Positions 36,950-50,592 are shown, numbered from the stretch's first letter. The stretch is DNA of 64,000 bases from Sulfurimonas sediminis (GCF_014905115.1 NZ_CP041235.1:682001-746000), one strand, 5' to 3'. The notes: a model not told the origin generated them from the letters alone. Program-made: numbers and translations.

Positions 36950-37632
36950 TAAACAATGCCTACCTTCAAGATCTCAAACACAAAGAAGATGAACTGGCAT
37001 TGCAATATCTTCCTGCCGTAAAAGCAATGGCTTTTCGGCTCAAAGAGCGGCTTCCAAGCTCGGTGGACTTTAGTGATCTTTCAGCAATCGGTACAGAAGA
37101 ACTGATAAAACTGGCTAGACGATATGATGAAAAGCTCAATAATTCTTTTTGGGGCTATGCAAAAAAAAGAGTTTATGGTGCAATGCTTGACTATTTGAGA
37201 AGTCTGGATATTTTAAGCCGTGCGAGCCGTAAACTTGTAAAAGCTATAGATTATGCAGTTCAGGAATATATGCTGACACATGATGAAGAACCGAGTGATG
37301 AAGAACTGGCAGATATACTGGATGAAAGTATTGAAAAAGTTCATGAAGCACGCATCGCATCAAACATTTATACAGTCATGCCTCTGCATGATCAATTGCA
37401 GGTTGGTGATGAAGGTGCAGCCCTTGTTCAAATTGAAAAAGAAGAGTTGATTGGCGTAATAAAAAAAGTTCTTTCCTCTTATAAAGAGAGAGAACAGATG
37501 ATAATTCAGCTATACTACTTTGAAGAGCTGACTTTAAAAGAAATTAGTGATATTTTAGATATAACCGAGTCCCGTATTTCACAAATTCACAAGTCTGTAA
37601 TCCAAAAAATTAAAGAGAGTATAGGAGCATAA
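36946..37632 (+). CDS. fliA: Flagellar sigma-28 factor FliA
   Basis: A 228-residue alternative sigma factor for late flagellar genes. Region 2 includes LKERLPSSVDFSDLSAIGTE and FWGYAKKRVYGAMLDYLRS, region 3 DEEPSDEELADILD, and region 4 YYFEELTLKEISDILDITES then RISQIHKSV. The length and order are typical. Overlapped by the upstream small gene and 1 nt from fliM, so it is coupled to both. Its activity should be restrained by FlgM, which is not in this window. Confidence 0.96.
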   Translation: MINNAYLQDLKHKEDELALQYLPAVKAMAFRLKERLPSSVDFSDLSAIGTEELIKLARRYDEKLNNSFWGYAKKRVYGAMLDYLRSLDILSRASRKLVKAIDYAVQEYMLTHDEEPSDEELADILDESIEKVHEARIASNIYTVMPLHDQLQVGDEGAALVQIEKEELIGVIKKVLSSYKEREQMIIQLYYFEELTLKEISDILDITESRISQIHKSVIQKIKESIGA

Positions 37633-37633
37633 C

Positions 37634-38734
37634 ATGGCAGATATACTATCACAGGAAGAAATCGATGCGCTTTTGGATGTTGTTGAAGATGAAGGTGAAA
37701 ATGTCTTAGAGAGTGATGAAGATGCTCTTTTGCCTCAACGGCAGGTAACTCTCTATGATTTTAAACGTCCAAACAGGGTTTCAAAGGAACAACTTCGTGC
37801 ATTTCGCGGTGTTCATGACAAAATGGCCAGAAGTCTGGCTTCTCAGATATCTTCAATTATGCGTTCTATTGTTGAAATACAGCTGCATTCTGTTGATCAA
37901 ATGACCTATGGTGAATTTTTGATGAGTTTGCCAAATCCTACAAGTTTTAATGTGTTTTCGGTAAAACCCCTTGAGGGAAGCGGCATTATAGAAATCAATC
38001 CCTCCATTGCTTTTCCTATGCTTGACAGATTGCTTGGAGGAAAAGGAGAACCTTTTGATGCAAGTCGGGAATTTTCGGATATAGAACTCAGCCTGTTTGA
38101 AACAATACTTCGTGTTATGATGAGCACATTAAAAGAGGCATGGGCCCCTGTTATGGAAATTTATCCGACAATAGAATCCAAAGAATCTTCTCCGAATGTC
38201 GTTCAAATTGTTGCACAAAACGAAATTGTTGTTATGGTGGTGATGGAAATTATCATAGGCCACAGTTCCGGTATGATGAATATATGCTATCCTGTTATCT
38301 CATTGGAACCTGTTTTGCCAAAACTTGCCAGTCGTGATTTAATGTTAAACGAAACAAGTTCTAAAAAAAGTAGAAATATGGAACTGAAGGTTCTTCTCGG
38401 TGGGGCAAAAGTAAATGTAGAGGCAAATTTGGGTGATGCAGATTTAACTATGCATGATATACTTGAACTGAAAATCGGTGATGTAATCAGGCTCTCAAGT
38501 GCTGCAGATGACATTGTGACTGTTGCAGTAGACGGAAAAGAGAGATTTCGCGGTGAAATAGGACTGCGTAGGTTCAGAAAATCAATCAGTATTACAGAGA
38601 TTATTGAAACAGAAAAAGATACTGTCAAGCGCGCACTTGAGAATTTAGAAAAACAAAGACACGAAAAAATTTCCGGGGTTAAAGATATAATTCATGAAGG
38701 TGAAATGGAATTTGAAAACAAATATGAGGAGTAA
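37634..38734 (+). CDS. fliM: Flagellar motor switch protein FliM
   Basis: A 366-residue C-ring protein. The N-terminal CheY-P-binding peptide LSQEEIDALLDVV is at residues 5-17. The CheC-like middle domain has MSLPNPTSFNVFSVKPLEG and FPMLDRLLGGKGEP. The C-terminal SpoA domain holds LKIGDVIRLSS followed by VDGKERFRGEIG. It sits 1 nt after fliA and 3 nt before fliY, with which it forms the switch. Confidence 0.96.
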   Translation: MADILSQEEIDALLDVVEDEGENVLESDEDALLPQRQVTLYDFKRPNRVSKEQLRAFRGVHDKMARSLASQISSIMRSIVEIQLHSVDQMTYGEFLMSLPNPTSFNVFSVKPLEGSGIIEINPSIAFPMLDRLLGGKGEPFDASREFSDIELSLFETILRVMMSTLKEAWAPVMEIYPTIESKESSPNVVQIVAQNEIVVMVVMEIIIGHSSGMMNICYPVISLEPVLPKLASRDLMLNETSSKKSRNMELKVLLGGAKVNVEANLGDADLTMHDILELKIGDVIRLSSAADDIVTVAVDGKERFRGEIGLRRFRKSISITEIIETEKDTVKRALENLEKQRHEKISGVKDIIHEGEMEFENKYEE

Positions 38735-38737
38735 AAA

Positions 38738-39622
38738 ATGAGTGACTTTATAAAACTATTTGAAGATGAAACAGTTGGTACTATTGAAGCACTTATTGGA
38801 ACTGCTCCAACTTTAGAGTTAAAAGAAAAACAGGAATTAAGTATCATTTCCAACATTGTTCCGCCTATTGTTTTGGTGAAAATCAAGGTAAGCGGAGATG
38901 TGGATGCAGAGGCAATGGTAGCATTACCACCAAATTTGGCAGCATCACTTTCAGACATGATGATGGGTGAAGAAGCCAGTGAGAGAGAAGATGTAAGCGA
39001 AGATGATATGGATGCTACAAAAGAGATAGTATCAAATATTTTTGGTGCTATTGCAAATACGCTTTCTGCTCAAAAAGAGTTACCTGTTTTGTCTTTCAGT
39101 ATTGAAAATATAGAGTTGGTCGGCGATAATGATGAAGTCAGCCTAGAATCTTTCAGCAGAATGTATATATATAAGTTTAACCTGGAATCTGTGCATTCAT
39201 TGTTGATGTTTATTATAGATGAAAAATTAAAAAATTTGCTGTTTCCATCAGAATCTTCAGAAGAAACAGTCGATGCACATGAGCATACGAGCAGTACTGG
39301 TACTTCGGAACATGTCACATCAAACTGTGAAGAAGATATTACCTTGAGCAGTGAAGAGATGAAAAACATTGCACTGATTATGGATGTAAAACTTCCTGTA
39401 AAGGTAAGAATCGGAAAAAAAAGAATGTTGTTAAAAGATGTACTGAATATGGATATCGGTTCGGTTATTGAATTAAACCAATTGGCAAATGATCCGTTGG
39501 ATATTTTGGTGGATAATCATGTTATAGCACAAGGTGAAGTAGTTATTGTAGATGGTAACTTTGGAATACAGGTAACAACGATAGGCACAAAGAAAGAAAG
39601 ATTAACACAGCTTAAGGGTTAA
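38738..39622 (+). CDS. fliY: Flagellar switch phosphatase-type protein FliY
   Basis: A 294-residue protein with a CheC-like N-terminal domain (about 1-170), an acidic/Thr-rich linker (SSEETVDAHEHTSSTGTSE) and a C-terminal SpoA/FliN domain (about 205-294, VKLPVKVRIGKKRMLLKDVL-type; LDILVDNHVIAQGEVVIVD). Unlike Bacillus FliY, no N-terminal CheY-binding EIDALL-like motif is seen. The Campylobacterota switch also has FliN, not present here. It is the last gene of the flagellar run. Confidence 0.9.
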   Translation: MSDFIKLFEDETVGTIEALIGTAPTLELKEKQELSIISNIVPPIVLVKIKVSGDVDAEAMVALPPNLAASLSDMMMGEEASEREDVSEDDMDATKEIVSNIFGAIANTLSAQKELPVLSFSIENIELVGDNDEVSLESFSRMYIYKFNLESVHSLLMFIIDEKLKNLLFPSESSEETVDAHEHTSSTGTSEHVTSNCEEDITLSSEEMKNIALIMDVKLPVKVRIGKKRMLLKDVLNMDIGSVIELNQLANDPLDILVDNHVIAQGEVVIVDGNFGIQVTTIGTKKERLTQLKG

Positions 39623-39642
39623 CAAGAAAGTTTGAGGACATA

Positions 39643-40668
39643 ATGAAAGAAAAAGTTTTAGTAGGAATGAGCGGAGGGGTTGATTCAACAATTACTTCTT
39701 TATTGTTAAAAGAGCAGGGGTATGAAGTGGAAGGATTATACATGAAACTTCATTCAAAACCCGGGTATCATGAAATTCACCAAGTACGTGCACAAAAAGC
39801 TGCTGACTTTGTTGGTATTAAGTTGCATGTACTGGATTTGCAAGAAACTTTTAATAAAAAAGTATTTCAACCATTTATAGATACATACGCTGAAGGAAAA
39901 ACTCCAAATCCGTGTGCTCTGTGCAACAGAAACCTCAAATTTGGTGAAATGATAAAATTTGCTGATGAAATCGGTGCAGAGTATTTGGCAACCGGACATT
40001 ATATTAAAACAGACGGAAAGTATTTATACTCTGCAGATGATGATACAAAAGATCAAAGTTATTTTCTTTTTTATATTAACAGAGAAATTCTACCAAGATT
40101 AAAATTTCCATTAGGTGAAAGACATAAAAAAGATATAAAAGCATTAGCTGCATCCATAAAAGGATTGGAATCATTTTCATCGCAGGCGGAATCAAGTGAA
40201 ATCTGTTTTGTAGAAACAACATATACTGATCTGTTAAAAGACTATGTAGAAGTTGATCAACCGGGAGAGGTTCTTGATCAAGAGGGCAATGTTATCGGTG
40301 AACATAAGGGGTATATGCATTATACAATCGGAAAACGTAAAGGCTTTACAGTACATGGCGCACATGAGCCTCATTTTGTACTGAGTATCAATCCGAAAAA
40401 AAATCAAATAGTTGTCGGGAAAAAAGAAGATCTGGCATGTTATGATGTGAAACTCAATAATCTAAATATGTTTGATGACAGAAAAGAGTTTGACACAACA
40501 GTAAAACTCCGTTATAGAACAAAAGCAGTCAAGTGCCATGTAAAAATAGAAGAAGATGTGGCCTATTTGAAACTTGAAGAGAGTGTATTTGGTATTGCAG
40601 TCGGACAGGCCGCTGTATTTTATGATGATGACAAACTTATAGGTGGCGGCTGGATTATAGAATCCTAG
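39643..40668 (+). CDS. mnmA: tRNA 2-thiouridylase MnmA
   Basis: A 341-residue tRNA-specific thiouridylase modifying U34 of Lys, Glu and Gln tRNAs. The PP-loop SGGVDSTITSLLL is at residues 10-22, the first catalytic cysteine in NPCALCN and the second in SSEICFVET. TPNPC and GHYIKTD match the family, and the C-terminal beta-barrel domain is complete. The following 450 bp belong to the rRNA operon leader. Confidence 0.95.
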   Translation: MKEKVLVGMSGGVDSTITSLLLKEQGYEVEGLYMKLHSKPGYHEIHQVRAQKAADFVGIKLHVLDLQETFNKKVFQPFIDTYAEGKTPNPCALCNRNLKFGEMIKFADEIGAEYLATGHYIKTDGKYLYSADDDTKDQSYFLFYINREILPRLKFPLGERHKKDIKALAASIKGLESFSSQAESSEICFVETTYTDLLKDYVEVDQPGEVLDQEGNVIGEHKGYMHYTIGKRKGFTVHGAHEPHFVLSINPKKNQIVVGKKEDLACYDVKLNNLNMFDDRKEFDTTVKLRYRTKAVKCHVKIEEDVAYLKLEESVFGIAVGQAAVFYDDDKLIGGGWIIES

Positions 40669-41117
40669 TTGCCAGTAAACCTCTAAAAAAAGTAACAAAT
40701 AAAAAACTTCAAAAACTTTTTCAAAAACCCACCAAACATTAAGCGCTTTCTAAGCAAGACTCTCCTATAATTCCCATCCACAAACAGAGAGACCTTATTT
40801 AAAAGGCCTAAAGAGACTTCGAGTTGAAGCCGCTGAATATGTTTGAGATCATTGAAAACTAAGCAAGTAAGAGACTTTTTAACTTTAGAGTTAAAGAGAT
40901 AAATTACTTAGAAATAACTAATAAACAACAACCGTCTATTCTATTTTGAAATCCATACAGGTTTACCTGAATGGTTCCCTTAATAGTAATAGATAACTAT
41001 ACAGTCTAGTAATAAGACCTTAAGCAGTTTTATTAAGACTTAAAATAACAAAGCCAATGATTTAATAATCTTGGGCAAAAGATCAGTAATAAGTTTACTT
41101 ATCTTTCTATAATAACA
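40669..41117 (+). promoter_or_regulatory. rRNA operon promoter and leader region
   Basis: This 449-bp stretch has no gene. A clear TATAAT is at 40766-40771 (TCCTATAATTCCC), followed by a C-rich discriminator, as expected for growth-regulated rRNA promoters; the -35 is not recognisable. At 40846-40871 is the left arm of the 16S processing stem, which pairs with 42723-42748 over 26 positions with one mismatch. The rest is AT-rich leader RNA. Transcription probably starts near 40778. Confidence 0.7.
40846..40871 (+). other. Left arm of the 16S pre-rRNA processing stem
   Basis: Reverse-complementary to 42723-42748 with one G-U type difference over 26 nt, enclosing the whole 16S gene. Such stems are the usual RNase III substrate in bacterial rRNA transcripts. 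Seen directly in the sequence; cleavage positions are not known. Confidence 0.85.
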
Positions 41118-42638
<1,521 letters not shown>

Positions 42639-42722
42639 CTAGAGTAAAGAGCAATCATTCGTTTGATTGGCTCAACACAAGAAAATCTCACAAGAGAAAT
42701 AGTTTATTGGTCATCTTCTAAG

Positions 42723-42748
42723 TCTTACTTGCTTAGTTTTCAGTGATC
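42723..42748 (+). other. Right arm of the 16S pre-rRNA processing stem
   Basis: Pairs with 40846-40871 around the 16S gene (26 nt, one mismatch). It lies 28 nt before tRNA-Ala. A small local hairpin with arms near 42648 and 42672 (GAGCAATCA / TTGATTGGCTC) precedes it. Confidence 0.85.
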
Positions 42749-42776
42749 TGTGTTCATTTGAATTACGATTATAAAT

Positions 42777-42852
42777 GGGGAATTAGCTCAGCTGGGAGAG
42801 CGCCTGCCTTGCACGCAGGAGGTCAGCGGTTCGATCCCGCTATTCTCCACCA
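42777..42852 (+). tRNA. tRNA-Ala (anticodon UGC)
   Basis: A 76-nt tRNA with acceptor GGGGAAT/ATTCTCC (one G-U), D-arm GCTCAGCTGGGAGAGC, anticodon stem CCTGC/GCAGG around CTTGCAC (anticodon TGC), T-arm GCGGTTCGATCCCGC, and an encoded CCA end. It is the only tRNA in the 16S-23S spacer; the tRNA-Ile(GAU) often found there is absent. Confidence 0.97.
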
Positions 42853-42935
42853 TTTTTGAGAATTTGCACTGAAAAAGCTTACTCACGTACGAAAGTACGC
42901 TACGCAATCTTTTTCAGCACAACTTCTTCAAAAAT
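42852..42935. repeat. 84-bp near-palindrome directly after tRNA-Ala
   Basis: From the last base of the tRNA CCA, ATTTTTGAGAA at the left mirrors TTCTTCAAAAAT at the right, GCACTGAAAAAG mirrors CTTTTTCAGCAC, and the centre is CGTACGAAAGTACG. The whole can fold as one long hairpin with small bulges. It could be a processing signal for the tRNA 3' end or an inserted palindromic repeat; sequence alone does not decide. Confidence 0.75.
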
Positions 42936-43183
42936 CAAACAAGTTTCTAAATTAAATATAAGTTCTTAAACACATAAGAATTTATATTTGGTTTAAAAAC
43001 CAAACGATCATTAAATTACAATTGTTAAAGTCAACAACTATAATAAAGAGATTTATTATAAACTAAATAACTACAATAACAGATCATTCATCTTATTTAG
43101 TGTGATGATAATTCTAAAAGGAACTTGTTTCTTAATGGGACTATCAATAGTACATTAAATAAGGTAGTGAACGCAACATAGAA
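42936..43183 (+). other. Rest of the 16S-23S spacer with 23S 5' processing arm
   Basis: No tRNA or gene is visible. The stretch is AT-rich. CTTATTTAGTGT (43092-43103), TAAAAGGAACTTGTT (43115-43129) and ACATTAAATAAG (43152-43163) occur in this order and recur in the same order after the 23S gene. The 20 nt at 43152-43171 pair with 46101-46120 to form the 23S processing stem. Confidence 0.75.
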
Positions 43184-46076
<2,893 letters not shown>

Positions 46077-46373
46077 AAGTTCTTAAGTGAACACAATTGC
46101 TTCACTACCTTATTTAGTGTATATATTTGTTAGTCCGTAAAAGGAACTTGTTCCTTTTACTCGCTTGCGCCGCTGAGGCGACTAAAGCTAGCTTCTTACG
46201 AAGCAGATTAATAAACACATTAAATAAGAGAAAGATTTGTCAGGTTATTTAGTTTAACTGTTGTTGATTTTACCAATTCTAACTTAATGAGCAATCATTA
46301 AACTCACTCAACTGATCCTTATGAGATTAGATATAAACACATCTGGCACTTAGATGTCTTTATATCTGATCTT
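46077..46373 (+). other. 23S-5S spacer with processing structures
   Basis: About 297 bp with no gene. The right arm of the 23S stem is at 46101-46120. A perfect 10-bp hairpin with loop CTTG is at 46137-46160 (GTAAAAGGAA / TTCCTTTTAC). ACATTAAATAAG recurs at 46217-46228. A further hairpin at about 46329-46367 (AGATATAAA...TTTATATCT) lies just before 5S. The spacer is unusually long for 23S-5S. Confidence 0.75.
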
Positions 46374-46493
46374 GTCTAGGTGGCTATAGAGAGAGGGAAA
46401 CGCCTGGTCCCCATTCCGAACCCAGAAGCTAAGCCTCTCATCGCTGATAATACTGCAGGTTTCACTTGTGGGAATGTAGGTCGCTGCCTAGTT
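46374..46493 (+). rRNA. rrf: 5S ribosomal RNA
   Basis: About 120 nt with CCCCATTCCGAACCCAGAAG, the conserved loop of bacterial 5S, and closing helix CTAGG/CCTAG. Flanking bases ATCTGATC and GATCAGAT extend the terminal stem as precursor. Ends are approximate by a few bases. No clear terminator hairpin with a T-run is seen after it. Confidence 0.93.
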
Positions 46494-46612
46494 GATCAGA
46501 TTTACTTTCTAAACTTTCAATCATTTTAATTAAACGGTTCAATTTTCTATAAAATCTACCTTTTACTAAGTAATTCTATGATATTATTTTATATATAATT
46601 TTAGGATGATAT

Positions 46613-47206
46613 ATGAAAAAATATATAAAAGATCAAATTAGAAAATCATATGAAACAAAACAGGCTATTTATGAGAATGAAGATTTATTAAATAAAATAG
46701 AAGAAGTAGCACAAAAATGTGTTGAGCTATACCGCAATACAGATAAAAAAACAATTCTTGCAGGAAACGGAGGCAGTGCTGCTGATGCGCAACATATTGC
46801 TGCAGAGCTTGTGGGTAGGTATGGTTTTGACAGACCTTCTATTCCTTCATTGGCACTTACTACGGATACATCAAATCTTACTGCCATAGGCAATGATTAT
46901 GGATATGATCAGGTCTTTTCCCGTCAACTTGAAGGAATGGGACAGGAGGGAGATATCTTTATCGGTATTTCAACCTCGGGAAATTCAGCCAATATTATTA
47001 AGGCATTTGAATCTGCAAAGAAGAAAAAGATTATGACAGTCGCTCTGACTGGTCGTGATGGTGGAAAAATGGCTGAAATGGCTGATATTGCACTTATTGT
47101 TCCTTCGGATGCAACACCTAGAATTCAGGAATCTCATATATTGATAGGGCATATTCTCTGTGACATCATTGAGAAAGAGATATTTGGTGAGGGTGTTGGC
47201 AGATAA
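46613..47206 (+). CDS. gmhA: Sedoheptulose-7-phosphate isomerase
   Basis: A 197-residue SIS-domain enzyme, first step to ADP-heptose for the LPS inner core. Visible motifs are AGNGGSAADAQHIAAELVGRY, ALTTDTSNLTAIGNDYGYD and FIGISTSGNSANIIKAFESA, with the zinc-site His and Glu of GmhA in the first. AGGATG at 46603-46608 is the ribosome-binding site, and TATGAT at 46577 is a possible -10. It heads a same-strand run with gmhB 3 nt downstream. Confidence 0.95.
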   Translation: MKKYIKDQIRKSYETKQAIYENEDLLNKIEEVAQKCVELYRNTDKKTILAGNGGSAADAQHIAAELVGRYGFDRPSIPSLALTTDTSNLTAIGNDYGYDQVFSRQLEGMGQEGDIFIGISTSGNSANIIKAFESAKKKKIMTVALTGRDGGKMAEMADIALIVPSDATPRIQESHILIGHILCDIIEKEIFGEGVGR

Positions 47207-47209
47207 GGA

Positions 47210-47722
47210 ATGAAAAAAGCACTTTTTTTAGATAGAGACGGTGTTATCAATGTTGAAAAAGAGTATCTCTATAAGAGAGAGGATTTTGAATTTATTGATG
47301 GTATATTTGATTTGTGCAAATATTATCAGAATTTAGGATATCTGATTATTATTGTAACAAACCAGTCTGGTATAGCGAGAGGATATTATACAGAAGAAGA
47401 TTTTCAAGTGCTTACAGACTGGATGATACAAGAGTTTAAAAAGAGAAATATTAATATTGCAAAAGTCTATCATTGTCCGCATCATCCGGAAATTAATATA
47501 GAATGCAGTTGCAGAAAACCTGAACCGGGAATGATTTTGGAAGCACAAAAAAAATTTAATTTGGATTTAACACATTCTTTAATGATTGGCGATAAAGAGC
47601 GGGATATTGAAGCCGCTGTAAATGCCGGTATTTCTGAAACATATTTATTTGATGAAATGAATCAGATTAGAAGTTCTAAAGCAACAAAAACAGTCACTAA
47701 ACTTGATGAAATATGGAAATAA
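47210..47722 (+). CDS. gmhB: D-glycero-D-manno-heptose 1,7-bisphosphate 7-phosphatase
   Basis: A 170-residue HAD phosphatase acting after the HldE kinase. HAD motif I is LFLDRDGVINVEKEYL (residues 5-20), motif II VTNQSGIARGYY, and the zinc-binding Cys/His loop is CPHHPEINIECSCRKPEPGM, diagnostic for GmhB. Motif III/IV is MIGDKERDIEAAVNAG. It overlaps or nearly touches the following small gene, whose frame could begin inside it. Confidence 0.95.
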   Translation: MKKALFLDRDGVINVEKEYLYKREDFEFIDGIFDLCKYYQNLGYLIIIVTNQSGIARGYYTEEDFQVLTDWMIQEFKKRNINIAKVYHCPHHPEINIECSCRKPEPGMILEAQKKFNLDLTHSLMIGDKERDIEAAVNAGISETYLFDEMNQIRSSKATKTVTKLDEIWK

Positions 47723-47723
47723 A

Positions 47724-48209
47724 ATGCTGATACTTAACAGTGGTGGTACATTTAACAAACGATATAATGAAATAAGCGGAGAACTTGAGGTTCCTTATGA
47801 CAATGCAGCTATTGAAAGAATTTTATTCAGTGCTCAGGAAATGTATAGTCTTGCAGGGGTTGTTTACAAAGACAGTCTGGAGATGGACAGTAATGACAGA
47901 CGTATGCTTGCTGATATTATAAGGGAATCAACAGAAGATACTTTTGTGATAGTGCATGGCACCGACACTATGGAACTCAGTGCCGAGTTTTTGGATGAAG
48001 TATTTGATGATAGAAAAATTATTATTACGGGCGCTATGAAACCGTTTGAAATTGATAATATAGAAGCATCATTGAATCTTGGTATGGCTATCGGATATGC
48101 CAAAGCGGTAGAAAAAAATGGTGTTTATATATGCATGAACGGGTTAGTCGAACCTTGGAAAAATATTCAAAAAAATAGAAATATAGGGAAGTTTGAAGTT
48201 GTCAGATAA
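47724..48209 (+). CDS. Stand-alone asparaginase N-terminal-domain protein
   Basis: A 161-residue protein from the ATG at 47724, 1 nt after gmhB; an in-frame ATG at 47703 lies inside gmhB. It matches only the N-terminal domain of type I/II L-asparaginases: LILNSGGTFNKRY (first catalytic Thr), VIVHGTDTMELSAEFLDE (second Thr and Asp) and IITGAMKP (Lys). All four catalytic-type residues are kept, but the C-terminal domain of the normal 330-residue enzyme is missing. Substrate and activity are unknown. It overlaps ccoI by 17 nt. Confidence 0.8.
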   Translation: MLILNSGGTFNKRYNEISGELEVPYDNAAIERILFSAQEMYSLAGVVYKDSLEMDSNDRRMLADIIRESTEDTFVIVHGTDTMELSAEFLDEVFDDRKIIITGAMKPFEIDNIEASLNLGMAIGYAKAVEKNGVYICMNGLVEPWKNIQKNRNIGKFEVVR

Positions 48210-50592
48210 AATAGCCTGTGATCACTGTCATTTAGAATTTTCAAAAGATGTTATGATACAAGAGGATGAACATTATTTTTGCTGTAACGGCTGTCAGGGT
48301 GTATTTCATTTACTTTCAGATGAAGGATTGGACAGTTTTTATGATAAGCTGGGCAACAATAAACTTGCACCGCCTTCACAGCAGTACGAAGACTCTTTAA
48401 ATTTTGATTCGCCGGCATTTTATGAACGCTTTGTTACGCTCAATAAAGATGGATTCTGTGAAGTTTCTCTGGTTATAGAGGGTATTCACTGTGCTGCATG
48501 TGTTTGGCTGAATGAAAAAGCTTTGACAAATATGCAAGGTGTTATTGCTACGAACATCAATTATACAAACAACAAAGCAAAGATTGTCTGGGATGATGAT
48601 ACGGTCAAACTTTCAAAAATTATAGATATGATTCGTGCCATCGGATATAATGCATACCCTTATGATGCTTCACTGCAGGAACAAAAAGCCGATAAGGAGC
48701 GAAAAGAATATTACACACGGATGGCCGTTGCTGTTTTTGCAACGATGAATATGATGACGATTATGGTTGCGCAGTATGCCGGCTATTTTAGTGGTATATC
48801 CGAAAATATCAAACATATACTCAATATCGGAGAGTGGGTTTTAGCGACTCCGGTACTTTTTTACAGTGGATGGCCTTTCATTCGCGGAATGTATTACGGG
48901 ATGAAGACGAAAACCGTAAATATGGACACACTTGTTGCTACGGGGGCAATACTAACCTATATATATTCTATTTATATTACTCTTACGCGCAGTGGTGAAG
49001 CCTATTTTGATTCGGTGACGATGATTATTACTTTTGTACTGGTTGGAAAATTTTTAGAGGTTTTAAGCAAAAAAAGTATTGCTGACACTTTGGATATTAT
49101 GAATCATCATCTGCCAAATGATGTCAAAGTTGTTGTGGATAAAAAGATTATTACGAAAAATGTCAATGATGTTACTGCAGGCGAAATTGTTTTGGTAAAT
49201 TCAGGAGAACGTGTTGCTCTTGATGGTGAGATACAAGAAGGAAGCGGAAATTTTGATGAATCAAGCCTGACCGGTGAGAGCGAGCCTGTTTTTAAAACTG
49301 CAGGAGAAAATATCATCAGTGGAACGGTAAGTATTGATGCCGATGTAAAATATAAAGTAAGCAAAGATTTTGCACACTCCACAATGAGTAGTATTGTAGC
49401 CTTGCTGGAAAATGCGATGAACAACAAGCCAAAAATCCAGCAGTTGGCAAACAGGTTGAGTGAATATTTTTCCGAAGTGATACTGGCACTTTCTTTTATG
49501 ACTTTTATCGGTTGGTATCTTTATTCATCGAATTTCGAGCAGTCCTTTATGATTAGTATAGCGGTTATTGTGATAGCCTGTCCCTGTGCCCTTGCTTTGG
49601 CAACACCTGTTGCAACACTGGTTGGCCTTTCTATCGCTTCAAAAAGAGGTATACTCTTTAAAGAAGCTGCTCAGCTTGAGACAATGGCAAAGGCAGATGT
49701 ATTACTGCTTGATAAAACAGGAACGATTACAAAAGGTCGACCGGAGGTTGTCAAAGAGGAAATATTTCTGCCGTTTCATAAATCTATGCTTTATTCGTTA
49801 TTGCTCAATTCAAAACACCCTGTTGCCAAAGGTGTAGAAAAATATATTTTCGATGAGGATTTGGATCCCTTGGAACTGGAAAGCTTTCAAAATATACCTT
49901 CTCAGGGTTTGAGTGCGATGTATGACGGTAAAATGCTTGCAGGTGGGAACGCCAAACTCATGCAAACCATAGGCATTGACGTCTGCAGTTCAAGCCAAAA
50001 CAGTGAATTTTATTTTGCGTACGGCGGAGAACTTCTGGCTAAATATGAACTTTTTGATATACCGCGTGAGGATGCAAAAGAGGCCATAGCCAAAATTAAA
50101 AAAATGGGTATAGAGATAATTATGCTCACAGGAGATCATGAAGAGAGTGCCAGAAAAGTAGCACAACTCGTTGGAATTGAACAGTACAAATATGAACTGA
50201 CACCTCAGGACAAAGCCGTATTTATAGAAAAGCTGCATGAAGATGGCAAGGTAACTGTTATGGCAGGGGACGGGGTGAATGATATTTTGGCATTGGCAGG
50301 TTCAGATATTGCAATAGCAATGGGCAATGGGAGTGATATTGCCATAGAGGTGAGTGATGTAGTGCTTTTAAATGATACATTCAGTTCACTTTATGACAGT
50401 TTTAAAACTTCTAAAAAAACATTTACAATGATAAAAGAGAATCTTGCACTTTCATTTATTTATAATGCTATTACAATTCCGTTGGCAATGGCAGGATATA
50501 TTATTCCTCTTATTGCCGCAATTTCTATGAGTATCAGTTCGTTGATTGTTGTAGGAAATTCTATGCGAATCAAATTTGGATATAAGGATTAG
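48193..50592 (+). CDS. ccoI: Copper P-type ATPase for cbb3 oxidase assembly (CcoI/FixI)
   Basis: A 799-residue P1B ATPase. The N-terminus has CDHC and CCNGCQGVFHLL, the extra Cys motifs of the CcoI/FixI group, then an HMA domain with GIHCAACVW. Eight membrane helices follow, with the translocation motif ACPCALALATP. DKTGTITKGRP carries the phosphorylated Asp, and GDGVNDILALAGSDIAIAMG is the hinge. The start is TTG at 48193 or 48199; both have AGGGAA just upstream. ccoS follows, confirming the cbb3 role. Confidence 0.94.
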   Translation: MKLSDKIACDHCHLEFSKDVMIQEDEHYFCCNGCQGVFHLLSDEGLDSFYDKLGNNKLAPPSQQYEDSLNFDSPAFYERFVTLNKDGFCEVSLVIEGIHCAACVWLNEKALTNMQGVIATNINYTNNKAKIVWDDDTVKLSKIIDMIRAIGYNAYPYDASLQEQKADKERKEYYTRMAVAVFATMNMMTIMVAQYAGYFSGISENIKHILNIGEWVLATPVLFYSGWPFIRGMYYGMKTKTVNMDTLVATGAILTYIYSIYITLTRSGEAYFDSVTMIITFVLVGKFLEVLSKKSIADTLDIMNHHLPNDVKVVVDKKIITKNVNDVTAGEIVLVNSGERVALDGEIQEGSGNFDESSLTGESEPVFKTAGENIISGTVSIDADVKYKVSKDFAHSTMSSIVALLENAMNNKPKIQQLANRLSEYFSEVILALSFMTFIGWYLYSSNFEQSFMISIAVIVIACPCALALATPVATLVGLSIASKRGILFKEAAQLETMAKADVLLLDKTGTITKGRPEVVKEEIFLPFHKSMLYSLLLNSKHPVAKGVEKYIFDEDLDPLELESFQNIPSQGLSAMYDGKMLAGGNAKLMQTIGIDVCSSSQNSEFYFAYGGELLAKYELFDIPREDAKEAIAKIKKMGIEIIMLTGDHEESARKVAQLVGIEQYKYELTPQDKAVFIEKLHEDGKVTVMAGDGVNDILALAGSDIAIAMGNGSDIAIEVSDVVLLNDTFSSLYDSFKTSKKTFTMIKENLALSFIYNAITIPLAMAGYIIPLIAAISMSISSLIVVGNSMRIKFGYKD

